Notes: generated from the sequence alone by a model not told the origin. A stretch of 46,171 nucleotides of DNA from Porticoccaceae bacterium (GCA_024639885.1 JAHEGD010000004.1:1-46171), one strand, 5' to 3'. Shown: positions 1-8,774, counted from the first letter of the stretch. A program made the numbers and translations.

Positions 1-280
1 CGCGTGATCCAGGATCTTGTTGGGGTTGGCACACTGTTAAGAAAGATCCCGGCTCAAGGCCGGGATGACGGCAGTGGGGTTAGCGCGCGGCTGTTGCCTA
101 AGTCACATCCCGGGCCGCGTGCAGCACACCCTAACAGAGCGTCATCCCGGACCACCCTAACAGAACGTCATCCCGGACCGCGCGCAGCGCGCGATCCGGG
201 ATCTTTTGCGGGTTGGCACACTGTTAAGAAAGATCCCGGCTCAAGGCCGGGATGACGGTAGTGGGGTTAGCGCGAGGCCT
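1..280. repeat. Cluster of REP-like palindromic repeats
   Basis: A unit of about 92 bp occurs twice in the same orientation (about 1-92 and 188-280). From the shared GGTTGGCACACTG (24 and 211) to the GCGCG near the end the copies differ at only one or two bases. Each contains a palindrome of the form GATCCCGG-CTCAAGG-CCGGGATGACG. Between them a 26-bp unit, beginning ACCCTAACAG and ending CATCCCGGACC, is tandemly repeated at 128-153 and 154-179 with one mismatch, and a further CATCCCGGGCC core lies at about 104-116. There is no convincing coding frame. The first copy is cut by the window edge. The form is that of intergenic REP/BIME-type repeats; whether the family occurs elsewhere in this genome cannot be seen here. 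Confidence 0.75.
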
Positions 281-403
281 GTAACCGTTGCGATGCTTTA
301 TAAAAGCCCCCCATTAGCCAGCTGAGACACAGCGACCCGATCAGCAACGGACTAACATGCCGGTTACCCAACAGGCCATGGGGTTTTAAAGGGGCTGGGA
401 TAG
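281..403. other. Intergenic stretch 3' of tRNA-Leu
   Basis: No gene is visible. The only structure I see is a distant 7-bp inverted repeat (CCGTTGC at about 288, GCAACGG at about 344). No clear intrinsic terminator for the tRNA-Leu transcript is evident. Confidence 0.4.
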
Positions 404-490
404 TGGTGCCTCGGGCCGGACTCGAACCGGCACGACCGTTAAGTCGAGGGATTTTAAGTCCCTTGCGTCTACCAATTTCGCCACCGAGGC
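404..490 (-). tRNA. tRNA-Leu (anticodon TAA)
   Basis: This is a class II tRNA of 87 nt including an encoded CCA (404-406). The acceptor stem GCCTCGG pairs with CCGAGGC, the anticodon loop CTTAAAA carries TAA, a variable arm follows, and the T-loop is GGTTCGAGTCC. It is the last tRNA of the pgsA-linked cluster, as leuZ is in E. coli. Its 5' part is duplicated upstream (599-633). Confidence 0.97.
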
Positions 491-500
491 ATGTGCGGCT
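466..500. repeat. Direct repeat, copy 1 (tRNA-Leu 5' part plus 10-bp flank)
   Basis: This 35-bp block holds the first 25 nt of tRNA-Leu and 10 bp of 5' flank. It is identical to 599-633; the bases on either side of the two copies differ. The copies bracket 98 bp. Confidence 0.95.
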
Positions 501-598
501 AGCCTAAATATAGGCTTTGTCTGCGAGAGCCCCTGCGGGGTTCCCTTGCGGTCGCTTCCGGCATCCTGCCTCACGCGACACTTGGGCATCCTGCCCAT
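501..598. repeat. Palindrome-rich 98-bp segment between the direct repeats
   Basis: The segment contains several short hairpins: GCCTA/TAGGC at about 502-515, CCCC-GCA-GGGG-type near 530-540, and GGGCA-GGA-TGCCC-type near 585-597. The motif GCATCCTGCC occurs twice (about 571 and 588). It has no coding potential. Together with the flanking direct repeats it resembles a small inserted repeat element with a target duplication, but the element is not one I recognise. Confidence 0.5.
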
Positions 599-633
599 CG
601 TCTACCAATTTCGCCACCGAGGCATGTGCGGCT
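599..633 (-). pseudogene. Partial tRNA-Leu (5' fragment, direct repeat copy 2)
   Basis: Read on the minus strand, 623 to 599 reproduces the first 25 nt of tRNA-Leu exactly (acceptor 5' strand and D-arm into GTAGACG), and 624-633 reproduces its 5' flank. The similarity then stops, so no anticodon, T-arm or acceptor 3' strand follows and this cannot fold as a tRNA. It lies between tRNA-Cys and the intact tRNA-Leu in the same transcript. Confidence 0.85.
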
Positions 634-693
634 GACCGTAGCGTAGAACAACGCCCGGGAGTGCTGATGCGGGCTGGGCAGCCCTCTTGGATA

Positions 694-767
694 TGGAGGC
701 GCGGGTCGGAATCGAACCGGCGTAAGACGAGTTGCAGTCGTCGGCATGACCACTCTGCCACCGCGCC
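694..767 (-). tRNA. tRNA-Cys (anticodon GCA)
   Basis: The gene is 74 nt with encoded CCA (694-696). The acceptor GGCGCGG pairs with CCGCGCC, the anticodon loop is CTGCAAC, and the T-loop is GGTTCGATTCC. It lies between pgsA and tRNA-Leu, as in E. coli (glyW-cysT-leuZ), but the tRNA-Gly expected beside it is absent. Confidence 0.97.
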
Positions 768-847
768 TGCATATCCAAAAAGGCTAACCTAACTCTGTTC
801 TCTGGGCCTGTTAGCGCGCCTTGCGCAAGCCTTCAAAGAAGGTCGCT

Positions 848-875
848 ATTCTAGTGATCAGCACCAATAAATCAA
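848..875 (-). promoter_or_regulatory. Predicted sigma70 promoter for tRNA-Cys/tRNA-Leu
   Basis: On the minus strand, TTGATT (875-870), a 16-bp spacer and TAGAAT (853-848) lie just past the pgsA stop. The predicted start near 841 gives a leader of about 74 nt before tRNA-Cys. That leader contains a small CCTTC-TTT-GAAGG hairpin. Inferred from consensus match only. Confidence 0.55.
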
Positions 876-887
876 CCTTTAATACTG

Positions 888-1442
888 TTAGCGGCTGGCT
901 TTAAGCTGCGGCCAGGCCATCTTCAGGTACAACACCATTGACCACAGCGTGAGCACGGCAGCGGCGGCGATGGCCACATAGCCCAGCCACACCAGCAGCG
1001 GTTGGTCGGGCTTGGCGACCAGCAGCACCACCACGGCGGCCATCTGCACCCAGGTTTTGACCTTACCGATCATGGAGACTTTGACATCGCCGCGCGAGCC
1101 GATCTCGGCCATCCATTCACGCAGTGCCGAGATAACGATCTCACGGCCGATAATAATTACCACCGGCAGCGCAAACCACGGCTCGGAGTGGACCTCTAGC
1201 AGTAGGATTAGGGCTGTGGCGACGATCAGTTTGTCGGCGACCGGGTCGAGAAAAGCGCCAAACGGGGTCATCAGGTCCATCTTGCGGGCCAGATAGCCGT
1301 CTACCCAGTCGGTTAGCGCGGCGAAGGTAAAAATAGCCGCCGAGGCGATGTGGTGCCACTCCCAAGGTAGGTAGTAGACCACCACAAATACCGGGATCAG
1401 AGCGATCCGCATGGCGGTTAACAGATTGGGTAGGTTCCACAT
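888..1442 (-). CDS. pgsA: CDP-diacylglycerol-glycerol-3-phosphate 3-phosphatidyltransferase
   Basis: This integral inner-membrane enzyme makes phosphatidylglycerol phosphate from CDP-diacylglycerol and glycerol 3-phosphate, the committed step to phosphatidylglycerol and cardiolipin. The 184-residue product has the usual length, about four or five hydrophobic helices, and the complete CDP-alcohol phosphatidyltransferase signature DGx2ARx8Gx3Dx3D from D48 to D70 (D45 just upstream). The ATG is preceded by AGGA about nine bases upstream. It follows uvrC with a 40-bp gap and is the last protein gene before the tRNA genes, an arrangement conserved in gammaproteobacteria. Nothing is unusual. Confidence 0.96.
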   Translation of the reverse strand: MWNLPNLLTAMRIALIPVFVVVYYLPWEWHHIASAAIFTFAALTDWVDGYLARKMDLMTPFGAFLDPVADKLIVATALILLLEVHSEPWFALPVVIIIGREIVISALREWMAEIGSRGDVKVSMIGKVKTWVQMAAVVVLLVAKPDQPLLVWLGYVAIAAAAVLTLWSMVLYLKMAWPQLKASR

Positions 1443-1482
1443 TGGTTAGCGTCCTTTTTGTTGCCATGCTTTGCGCTACAAG

Positions 1483-3303
1483 CTACTGGTTGTGGAAGGC
1501 ACTGTAAATAGCCTCGGCGACCTTTTTGTTGATATTGGCTACTTTCATCAGGTCGGCGACGCTGGCGCGCTTGACCTCTTGCAGGCCGCCAAAGTGTTTG
1601 AGCAGATCGCGGCGCCGCTGCGGGCCAACCCCGGCGATATCCTCTAGCCCCGAACTGCGGCGCTTTTTATCGCGGCGCTGTTTGTGGCCGGTGATCGCAA
1701 AGCGGTGGGCCTCGTCGCGGATCTGCTGGATCAGGTGCAGTGCGGCCGGCGCCGCCTTGACGATCTCGCGGCCGCTGTCGGCTAGGATCAGCGTCTCTAA
1801 CCCCGGCTTGCGGGTCACCCCTTTGGCAACACCGACCAGGCAGACATCGACGACCCCGAGCTCGGCCAGCACTTTTTCGGCGATGCCGAGCTGACCCTTG
1901 CCTCCGTCGATAAACAGAATGTCGGGCACCCTGCCCTCGCCGTTGACCAGCCGCGCGTAGCGCCGCCGCAGCGCTTGCTCCATCGCGGCGTAGTCGTCGC
2001 CACCGGTAATGCCTTCGATGTTGAAGCGTCGGTAGTCGCTTTTTAGCGGGCCGTTGGCGTCGAACACCACGCAGCTGGCGACCACCGCTTCGCCGCTGCT
2101 GTGGCTGATGTCAAAGCACTCCATGCGGGTTGGCAGCTCGTCTAGGCCGAGCTCTTGGCTGAGCGCCTCGAGTCGCTGCTGCATATTCTCTTTGCTGGCC
2201 AGCTTGGCGGCCAGGTTGTGCTCGGCGGTGCGCTCGGCCAGCGCCAGCCACTTGCTGCGCGCCGCGCGCACCTGGTGGCGCACGGTCAGCTGGCGGCCGG
2301 CCAGCTGGGCGAGCGCGTCGGCGAGCGCCTGCTGGCCTTCAAACTCGTCGCTAACAATGAGCTCCCGCGGCAGGTCGGGGCGGCCGTCGCCAGAGAGGTA
2401 GAGCGGCGGCAAAAACTGCTCTAGCACCTCGGCCGGCGAGTTGGCCAGCGGCACCTTGGGGTAGTGGCTGCGGCTACCGAGCACCTTGCCCTGGCGCACA
2501 TAAAGAATGTGCACGCAGGCGCTGCCACCTTCGTAGGCGGCGCTGATCACGTCGATGGTGGCGCTGCCCTGCTCGATCACCTGCTCGGCTTGGATCTGGC
2601 GCAGCGCGCCGATCTGGTCGCGGTACTCGGCGGCCTGCTCAAACTGCAGCGCGGCGGCGGCGCTGTCCATCTCGCGCTCTAGCTCGCGCATCAGCTGCGA
2701 GCTTTTGCCCTGCAGGTAGAGCTGGGTCTTCTCGACATCTTGGGCGTACTGCTCGGCGCTGACCAGCCCCACGCACGGCGCGCTACAGCGCTTTATCTGG
2801 TGCTGTAGGCAGGGCCGCGAGCGGTTGCGAAAAAAGCTGTCGTCGCACTGGCGCACTTTAAACACCTTCTGCAAAAAGCTGAGGCTCTCGCGCACCGCGT
2901 ACTTACTCGGGAACGGGCCAAAATACGCCCCTTTAAGCCGCTTGGGGCCGCGGTGCAGGGCCAGCCGCGGGGTGGCGTCGCGGTCGGACAAAAAGATATA
3001 CGGGTACGATTTGTCGTCGCGCAGCAGCACGTTGTAGTTGGGCTGGTGCTGCTTGATCAGGTTGTTTTCCAGCAGCAGCGCTTCGGTCTCTGTCTCGGTT
3101 ACCGTCACCTCCATGGCGGCGATCTTGCTGACTAGCGCGACGGTTTTTGGCGCTAGGCCGCTGCTGCGAAAGTAGCTGGCAACCCGGCGTTTAAGGTTTT
3201 TGGCCTTGCCGACATAGATCACCACGCCGTCGCTGTCGTACATCTGGTAGACGCCCGGGCGCTCGGTAAGCGGTGCTAAAAAGGCTTTGTGGTCAAAGCT
3301 CAT
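1483..3303 (-). CDS. uvrC: Excinuclease ABC subunit C
   Basis: UvrC makes the 3' and 5' incisions in UvrABC nucleotide excision repair. The 606-residue product (E. coli about 610) has an N-terminal GIY-YIG nuclease domain (GVYQMY and VIYVGKAKNL in the first 40 residues), a cysteine-bearing linker, the UVR/UvrB-binding motif around residues 200-235, the RNase H-like second nuclease domain beginning near MECFDISH, and C-terminal tandem helix-hairpin-helix motifs (IAGVGPQRRRDLLKHFGG). Its ATG overlaps the stop of the upstream alkB-type gene by 4 bp (ATGA), indicating translational coupling. The pgsA gene follows, the usual uvrC-pgsA pair. Confidence 0.98.
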   Translation of the reverse strand: MSFDHKAFLAPLTERPGVYQMYDSDGVVIYVGKAKNLKRRVASYFRSSGLAPKTVALVSKIAAMEVTVTETETEALLLENNLIKQHQPNYNVLLRDDKSYPYIFLSDRDATPRLALHRGPKRLKGAYFGPFPSKYAVRESLSFLQKVFKVRQCDDSFFRNRSRPCLQHQIKRCSAPCVGLVSAEQYAQDVEKTQLYLQGKSSQLMRELEREMDSAAAALQFEQAAEYRDQIGALRQIQAEQVIEQGSATIDVISAAYEGGSACVHILYVRQGKVLGSRSHYPKVPLANSPAEVLEQFLPPLYLSGDGRPDLPRELIVSDEFEGQQALADALAQLAGRQLTVRHQVRAARSKWLALAERTAEHNLAAKLASKENMQQRLEALSQELGLDELPTRMECFDISHSSGEAVVASCVVFDANGPLKSDYRRFNIEGITGGDDYAAMEQALRRRYARLVNGEGRVPDILFIDGGKGQLGIAEKVLAELGVVDVCLVGVAKGVTRKPGLETLILADSGREIVKAAPAALHLIQQIRDEAHRFAITGHKQRRDKKRRSSGLEDIAGVGPQRRRDLLKHFGGLQEVKRASVADLMKVANINKKVAEAIYSAFHNQ

Positions 3304-3926
3304 GGCGCACCCGCAGCGATATGGCGCAGCGTTAGGTTGACCCGCGGCTCAACCGGCTTGGCGGTTTTCGGCAGCCGGTGCTGCCAGTGGCGCTGTACAC
3401 CGGCACCCATCACCAACAGTGAGCCGTGCTCTAACTCAAAGCTGTGCAGCTCGCGGCTGGCGCGGTGGCGCAGCTGAAAGCGGCGCTGGCTGCCCAGCGA
3501 CAGCGAGGCGATCACCGGCGCGGCGCCCAGTTCTGGCTCGTCGTCGGCGTGCCAATCGACACTGTCGCGGCCGTCGCGGTAGTGGTTGGCCAAGCAGCGG
3601 TTAAATGGCTGGTCGGTCGCTGCGGCGATCTCTGCGGTCAGCTCGCAGAGCCAGCCGGGCGCGGCGCTGGCAACCATCTCGACCCCGCTCCAGCGGTAGT
3701 CGATAGCGCCGCTGGCGACACCGTCGCTGCGCAGCCAGCAGTGCAGCCGCGGCACATTGATACGCTTGCCAAACATGCGCAGCTGGTCCTGCCGCCACGG
3801 CAGCTCGGCGCTCGCTGCCAGCAGCTGGTCGGCGCGCGCACTGTCCAGAAAGCGCGGGTAATAGTCCACCTGCAGCTGGCCCGGCTCTGCGCCGGCCAGC
3901 GCGATCCGATGGTGGTCAAACAGCAT
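3300..3926 (-). CDS. AlkB-family (ALKBH2-like) Fe(II)/2-oxoglutarate DNA dealkylase
   Basis: AlkB-family dioxygenases remove alkyl lesions such as 1-methyladenine and 3-methylcytosine from DNA by oxidative demethylation. With the ATG at 3926 (a G-rich Shine-Dalgarno six bases upstream; a TTG at 3932 is also open) the product is 208 residues. The iron ligands are visible as H126-x-D128 (in DWHADDE) and H183 (WQHRLPK), and the 2-oxoglutarate arginines as R195 and R201 in RVNLTLR. The order NHYRDG...WHxD fits the ALKBH2/3-like bacterial group better than E. coli AlkB itself. It overlaps the end of murB by 11 bp and the start of uvrC by 4 bp, so a repair role beside uvrC is consistent with context. 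Exact lesion preference is unknown. Confidence 0.88.
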   Translation of the reverse strand: MLFDHHRIALAGAEPGQLQVDYYPRFLDSARADQLLAASAELPWRQDQLRMFGKRINVPRLHCWLRSDGVASGAIDYRWSGVEMVASAAPGWLCELTAEIAAATDQPFNRCLANHYRDGRDSVDWHADDEPELGAAPVIASLSLGSQRRFQLRHRASRELHSFELEHGSLLVMGAGVQRHWQHRLPKTAKPVEPRVNLTLRHIAAGAP

Positions 3927-4989
3927 CGCCAATCCCCCCCAGCGCGGCCGCGCGGCACGGCTGCGGCTCTATCTCCAGATCGACCGCAAATTTAGCCGCC
4001 ACCGCGGCGCGGATATCGTCGGCAAAGGCCAGCAACTCGGCCAGGCTGGCGCCGCCACGGTTGACGATTACCAGCGGCTGCCGGTGGTGGGTGGCCAGCG
4101 CGCCGCGCTGCCAACCCTTGAGGCCACACTGCTCTATCAGCCAAGCGGCTGGCAGTTTGTGCCAGCCGGGGCGCCCGGCCGGGTAGTGCGGCAGTACCGG
4201 GTAGGCGGCCAACAGCGCATTGAACTGGCTGCTGGGCAGCAGCGGGTTTTTAAAAAAGCTGCCGGCGTTGGGCAGCTGCGCCGGGTCGGGCAGCTTGCTT
4301 TGGCGGATAGCGGTAACCGCGGCCGCGATTGCGGCGGCGCTCAACTCGCTGCCGGCCAGCGCCGCAGCCAGTGGCGGGTAGTCGCTGCGGTAGTGGGCGG
4401 CCGGCTCGCGCCACAGCCGCAGGCGCAGCGCAACGATCGCGCCGCGCCCGGCTAAACTCTGCTTAAAGATACTGTCGCGGTAGCCAAACTGGCAGTCGGC
4501 GGCGCTCATGGTGGTCACACTGTCCCTCTGCCAGTGGTAAAAGCTCAGCTCGACCAGCCGCTCGGCCAGCTCGACCCCGTAGGCGCCAATATTTTGCACC
4601 GGCGCGGCGCCAACCGTGCCGGGGATTAGCGCCAAGTTCTCTAACCCGGCCAGCCCGGTCGCCACCGTATCGGTAACCAGCTGCGCCCAGCTGACTCCGG
4701 CCGCCACCTCGATCACCACCGTACTGCTGTGTTCCTCGACGACACTAAAGCTATCGCCGGCAGGCGCTTCGATTTTAACCACTAGACCGTCGATAGCCGG
4801 TGGGCAGAGGGTGTTAGTTGCTCCGCCCAGCAAGGTGAGCGGCAGCCGCTGCTGCACCGCGTAGTGGCGCGCACTGCGCAGCTCGCTAAGCGTACTGCAG
4901 CGCGCCAACTGGGCGGCGCGGCACGGCAGTGCCAAGCTGTTGGCAGCGGTTAGGTCGACCTGCTGTTGTGGCTCAAGCCCCACTCGCAA
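3916..4989 (-). CDS. murB: UDP-N-acetylenolpyruvoylglucosamine reductase
   Basis: MurB is the cytosolic FAD enzyme that reduces UDP-GlcNAc-enolpyruvate to UDP-MurNAc with NADPH. The product is up to 357 residues, a little longer than E. coli MurB (342). Visible hallmarks are the FAD-binding loop IPGTVGAAPVQNIGAYG, the catalytic-serine segment NAGSFFKNP, and a C-terminal LEIEPQ with the active-site Glu. The first FAD loop reads LGGATNTL (residues 54-61) instead of the commoner GxGSN, a conservative but uncommon change. The start is uncertain: TTG at 4989 or GTG at 4983, neither with a clear Shine-Dalgarno, only 8-14 bases after the kdsB stop, so coupling to kdsB is likely. Confidence 0.93.
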   Translation of the reverse strand: MRVGLEPQQQVDLTAANSLALPCRAAQLARCSTLSELRSARHYAVQQRLPLTLLGGATNTLCPPAIDGLVVKIEAPAGDSFSVVEEHSSTVVIEVAAGVSWAQLVTDTVATGLAGLENLALIPGTVGAAPVQNIGAYGVELAERLVELSFYHWQRDSVTTMSAADCQFGYRDSIFKQSLAGRGAIVALRLRLWREPAAHYRSDYPPLAAALAGSELSAAAIAAAVTAIRQSKLPDPAQLPNAGSFFKNPLLPSSQFNALLAAYPVLPHYPAGRPGWHKLPAAWLIEQCGLKGWQRGALATHHRQPLVIVNRGGASLAELLAFADDIRAAVAAKFAVDLEIEPQPCRAAALGGIGDAV

Positions 4990-4997
4990 AGGGGCTG

Positions 4998-5768
4998 TCA
5001 GTTAGTGGGGTGGGCGGCGATATGAGCGACCACCGCGTCCAGATCAGCGCGGGTGTCGACGCCACCGGGTACCGCCGCGCAGGCGTGGGCGACATGGATC
5101 GCCACACCGTTGGCTAAAAACCGCAGCTGCTCGAGCGACTCGGTCAGCTCGAGCGGGGCCGGCGGCCAGCCGACATAGGCGCGCAGCGCCGCTACTCGAT
5201 AGGCGTAGATACCGATATGGCGCGCCGCCGGGTGGCCGGCTGGCAGCGCCGTGGCGCCCCCGGCAAAGGCATCGCGCGGCCACGGCATCGGCGCGCGGCT
5301 AAAGTAGTGGGCCAAGCCGCTGGCAGCGCTAACCACCTTGACCACATTGGGGTTGGTAAACACCTCTAGTGCGGTGATGGGCTCGCACAGCGTCGCCACC
5401 CCAGCGCCGCTGGCGGCGGCGAGATTGGCGGCCACTTGGTCGATCACCGCCGGCGGGATCAACGGCTCGTCCCCCTGCACATTAACTACAATCGTCTGCT
5501 CATCCCAGCCGAGCTGCTCGGCCACTTCGCAGAGCCGATCGGTGCCCGACGGGTGGTCGGCGCGGGTCATCACCACACTGCCGCCAAAGCCTGCGACGGT
5601 ATCGGCTATACGCGCGTCGTCGGTCGCTACCACCACCTGCTCGGCGGTGCTGCGGCTGGCCTGGCGCCAGACCCGCTCGATCATGGTCTGGCCGGCGATA
5701 TCCAACAGCGGCTTACCGGGCAGCCGAGCAGAGGAAAATCGGGCTGGGATAACAATGCGGTAGCTCAC
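4998..5768 (-). CDS. kdsB: 3-deoxy-manno-octulosonate cytidylyltransferase (CMP-Kdo synthetase)
   Basis: KdsB activates Kdo with CTP for transfer to lipid IVA. The 256-residue product (E. coli 248) begins with the nucleotide-binding [14 protein letters not shown] and contains the QGDEPLIPP metal/nucleotide motif near residue 100. It starts with GTG, and that codon overlaps the lpxK stop as GTGA. It sits between lpxK and murB, a common arrangement in Pseudomonas-like gammaproteobacteria. Confidence 0.97.
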   Translation of the reverse strand: MSYRIVIPARFSSARLPGKPLLDIAGQTMIERVWRQASRSTAEQVVVATDDARIADTVAGFGGSVVMTRADHPSGTDRLCEVAEQLGWDEQTIVVNVQGDEPLIPPAVIDQVAANLAAASGAGVATLCEPITALEVFTNPNVVKVVSAASGLAHYFSRAPMPWPRDAFAGGATALPAGHPAARHIGIYAYRVAALRAYVGWPPAPLELTESLEQLRFLANGVAIHVAHACAAVPGGVDTRADLDAVVAHIAAHPTN

Positions 5769-6784
5769 GGGTTAATCCTCAGTGGTGGTTGCGGTGGCGC
5801 GCCGAGCCGTTCACTCAGCTGCTGCCAAAAGTGCTCTGTCAGCTCTGCCGAGACCGGCAGCACCCAGAGTGGAGCGATCAGTGCGGCGACAGTCTGCTCG
5901 CTCAATTTAACTGCGTCTTTTTCGGTGATGACCACCGGCAGACGGTCGTTGAAGCGCAACTGCGCCAAGGTCAACTCGGCGTGGTCGGCGGCGCTGTGCA
6001 GCGCCACTTGGTAGCCACAATCAGCAAGGGTGTCGGCAAACCGCTGCGGGTTGCCGATTGCGGCCACTGCGTGGACCGCACTACCCGCCGCCAGTGGGCG
6101 ATTGCGGGCGGCACTGTTGAGTGGCCGCAGCGCCCCCGCCGCCAGCTTCATCGCCACCGCTTGCGGCGCTGCCGGGCAGGGCTGGCCGCCATTGATGACC
6201 ACCCAATCGACCTCGTCGAGTCGGCTGAGCGGCTCGCGCAGCGGGCCGGCCGGTAGCAACCGGGCGTTGCCAAACTGGCGCTCGCCATCGACCACCGCGA
6301 GCTCAACAGTGCGCGCCATCGCGTAGTGCTGTAGACCGTCGTCGCTGAGCACAATATCGACATCGCCGCGCGCTGCCAGCGCCGCTACCGCGGCACTGCG
6401 GTTGGGGTCGACCACCACCGGCAGGCCGGTGCGCTCGGCGATCAAGCGCGGCTCGTCGCCACACTCGGCCGGCGCTGTGCTCTCGTCTACCGCCAGCGGA
6501 TAGCGACGCGCCCGGCCACCATAACCGCGGCTGACCACCCCCGGCCGCCAGCCGTCGGCCACCAGCCGCTCGGCGATAGCGATTAACAGTGGTGTCTTAC
6601 CGCTACCGCCAACCGTGATATTGCCCACCACCAGTACCGGTAGCGCAGCCGCACCTGCGCAGGCGGTGCGCCGGCGGCGCGCTGCGGCGACCGCGTAGAG
6701 CGCCGCCAACGGGCGCAGCGGCAACAGCCAGCCACTGTCGCGCTGCCAGGCGGCCAGCAGCCAGCGCTCGAGTGCGGCGCGCAT
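5765..6784 (-). CDS. lpxK: Tetraacyldisaccharide 4'-kinase
   Basis: LpxK phosphorylates the 4' position of the tetraacyl disaccharide to give lipid IVA at the inner membrane. The product is 339 residues from the ATG at 6784 (a TTG at 6787 would add one residue). The N-terminal half carries the Walker A loop [12 protein letters not shown], and DDGLQHY and the TEKDAVK segment are also family hallmarks. It lies 18 bp after msbA, the functional partner that exports the finished lipid A, and its stop overlaps the kdsB start. Confidence 0.97.
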   Translation of the reverse strand: MRAALERWLLAAWQRDSGWLLPLRPLAALYAVAAARRRRTACAGAAALPVLVVGNITVGGSGKTPLLIAIAERLVADGWRPGVVSRGYGGRARRYPLAVDESTAPAECGDEPRLIAERTGLPVVVDPNRSAAVAALAARGDVDIVLSDDGLQHYAMARTVELAVVDGERQFGNARLLPAGPLREPLSRLDEVDWVVINGGQPCPAAPQAVAMKLAAGALRPLNSAARNRPLAAGSAVHAVAAIGNPQRFADTLADCGYQVALHSAADHAELTLAQLRFNDRLPVVITEKDAVKLSEQTVAALIAPLWVLPVSAELTEHFWQQLSERLGAPPQPPLRINP

Positions 6785-6802
6785 CAAGCCAGGCCCGGCC
6801 GG

Positions 6803-8677
6803 TCAGCCACTGGCCGCGCCACTAAACTGTGTCTGGTGGAGCTGCGCATAGCGGCCGCCGGCCGCCAACAGCTCGCTGTGGCTGCCCGACTCGACCAGCA
6901 TGCCCTCCTCGACGACCAAAATCCGGTCGGCGTTTTCGATGGTGCTGAGTCGGTGGGCGATGACGAAACTGGTGCGGCCCTTCATCAGCTGCTCTAGGGC
7001 CGCTTGGATGTGTCGCTCCGACTCGGTGTCGAGCGCCGAGGTGGCCTCGTCGAGAATCAGGATCGGGGCGTCTTTGAGCAGCGCGCGTGCGATTGCGATG
7101 CGCTGGCGCTGGCCGCCCGACAGCATCACGCCATCGTCGCCAACCAGCGTTTCGTAGCCGTGCTCTAGCTGCTGAATAAACTCATCGGCATGCGCAAAGC
7201 GGGCCGCTTCGCGGACTTTCTCGAGCGGGGTGCCAGCCAGCTCGCCGTAGGCGATGTTGTTGTAGATGGTGTCGTTGAACAGCGTGACCCGCTGGCTGAC
7301 CAAGGCGATATGGCTGCGCAGGTTTTCAAGGGTGAACTGCTCGATCGGCACGCCATCGAGCGTGATCGAGCCGCCGGTGTGGTTGTAAAAACGGGGGATT
7401 AGGTTGACCAGCGTGGTCTTGCCGGCACCCGACGAGCCGACCAAGGCGATGCTCTCGCCGGGCTCAACGGCGAAATTGATCTGCTTGAGCACGTCGCGGT
7501 CGCTATTGCAGTAGTGGAACGAGACGCCGTCAAAGACAAAGCGCCCCTCGATCGCGTCCTTGGTGACATCGCCCTCATCGAGCTCCTGCTCGCTGTCGAG
7601 CACATCAAAAATAGAGTCGGCGGCGGCGATACCGCGCTGCACCACGCTGTTGACCTCGGTCAGCGCGCGGATTGGCTTGATCAACATACCCGACGCGATC
7701 AAGAACGAGAAGAAGTTGCCGGCGCTCATCTCCCGCAGCATCGAGGGGTGCAGCATGATGGCGATAATCGCGCCAAACGCGGTCGATACCAGCAGCATCA
7801 CGGTCGGGTTGCTGACCCCTTCGGCGAGCGCCATCTTCATGTTTTGCCGGGTATTGGCGATGCTGGTTTTCTGCATCCGGGCAGTTTCGCTGCCGCTGCC
7901 GCCAAACATCCGCACCTCTTCGTAACCGTTGACCACCTCGTGGGTGACGTGGGTCAAGTCGCCCATCGAGGCCTGAATGCGGTGGCTGAGCAGCCGAAAG
8001 CGTTTGCTGACCACCGAGACCAGCCAGGCGATAAAGGGGATCACAGCGAGAAAGATCAGCGTCAGCTTCCAGTTGAGGTAGAACAGGTAGGCCATAAACC
8101 CGACCACCATACTGCCCTGCTGCAAGATGGTTTTTACCGCCTTGGTGCCGGCTGCGGTGACCTGGGTGACGTTGTAGGTGACGGTGGAGACCAGATGGCC
8201 ACCCATTGCGGCATCGAAGAAGCGAAACGGCAGATAGAGAAACTTAGTCAGCAGATCAACCCGCAGCGAGTGCACCAGGTGGTTGGAGACATAGGCCAAC
8301 CCGTACGAGCCGATCAGGTAGCCGATGCCGCGCACCACCGCGATCACCAGCAGCGACGCGGGTATTACCAGCCAGTACCGGTCGGCCATCGCCGCCGGGA
8401 ACAGGCTCTGGCCGATCGAAGCGACAAAGCCACCCTCGGGCAGGCCGCCGCTGGCGCTGCCGTCGGCGCTATTCTGAGCGATCACATCGGTGATGTAGCC
8501 CATCAAATCGACAAAAGCGATCTCGGCGGCGCTGTGCAGTAGCCAGCCGAGCGTGCCGATCAGAAAGATCACCCAGTAGCGGCCGGTATAGCGCAGTAGG
8601 CGCAGGTAAGTTTGCGCGCCACCGCGCGCACTGCTCTCTGCTGATCCTTCAGCCGGTTGGGGTTGCTGTGTAGACAT
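6803..8677 (-). CDS. msbA: Lipid A export ABC transporter, ATP-binding/permease protein
   Basis: MsbA is a homodimeric inner-membrane ABC exporter that flips core-lipid A. The 624-residue product has an N-terminal transmembrane domain with about six helices (roughly 30-345) and a C-terminal nucleotide-binding domain with Walker A GSSGAGKT (414-421), signature LSGGQ (519-523), Walker B ILILDE (539-544) and H-loop H575. It is about 40 residues longer than E. coli MsbA, mainly through a polar N-terminus and a Gly/Ser-rich loop around residues 70-85 between the first two helices. The gap to comEC is about 97 bp, so its own promoter is possible, but I see no convincing one. Confidence 0.96.
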   Translation of the reverse strand: MSTQQPQPAEGSAESSARGGAQTYLRLLRYTGRYWVIFLIGTLGWLLHSAAEIAFVDLMGYITDVIAQNSADGSASGGLPEGGFVASIGQSLFPAAMADRYWLVIPASLLVIAVVRGIGYLIGSYGLAYVSNHLVHSLRVDLLTKFLYLPFRFFDAAMGGHLVSTVTYNVTQVTAAGTKAVKTILQQGSMVVGFMAYLFYLNWKLTLIFLAVIPFIAWLVSVVSKRFRLLSHRIQASMGDLTHVTHEVVNGYEEVRMFGGSGSETARMQKTSIANTRQNMKMALAEGVSNPTVMLLVSTAFGAIIAIMLHPSMLREMSAGNFFSFLIASGMLIKPIRALTEVNSVVQRGIAAADSIFDVLDSEQELDEGDVTKDAIEGRFVFDGVSFHYCNSDRDVLKQINFAVEPGESIALVGSSGAGKTTLVNLIPRFYNHTGGSITLDGVPIEQFTLENLRSHIALVSQRVTLFNDTIYNNIAYGELAGTPLEKVREAARFAHADEFIQQLEHGYETLVGDDGVMLSGGQRQRIAIARALLKDAPILILDEATSALDTESERHIQAALEQLMKGRTSFVIAHRLSTIENADRILVVEEGMLVESGSHSELLAAGGRYAQLHQTQFSGAASG

Positions 8678-8774
8678 CGTGCTCGCTTCTAGTCGGCGTA
8701 TCGGGTTGGGGGCGCTGTCTGGCTCTACTACAAGTACGCCAGTTTATCAGGCTTAGCGGCCAGCGCTAGCCCTG

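Noticed and set aside
4-255. Open frame of 83 codons across the REP-like repeats
   Set aside because: It translates palindromic repeat DNA, has internal repetition that follows the nucleotide repeat, and has no ribosome-binding site.
7514-8542. 342-codon open frame antisense to msbA
   Set aside because: It is antisense to the conserved msbA transmembrane domain, has biased composition, and lacks a credible start context.
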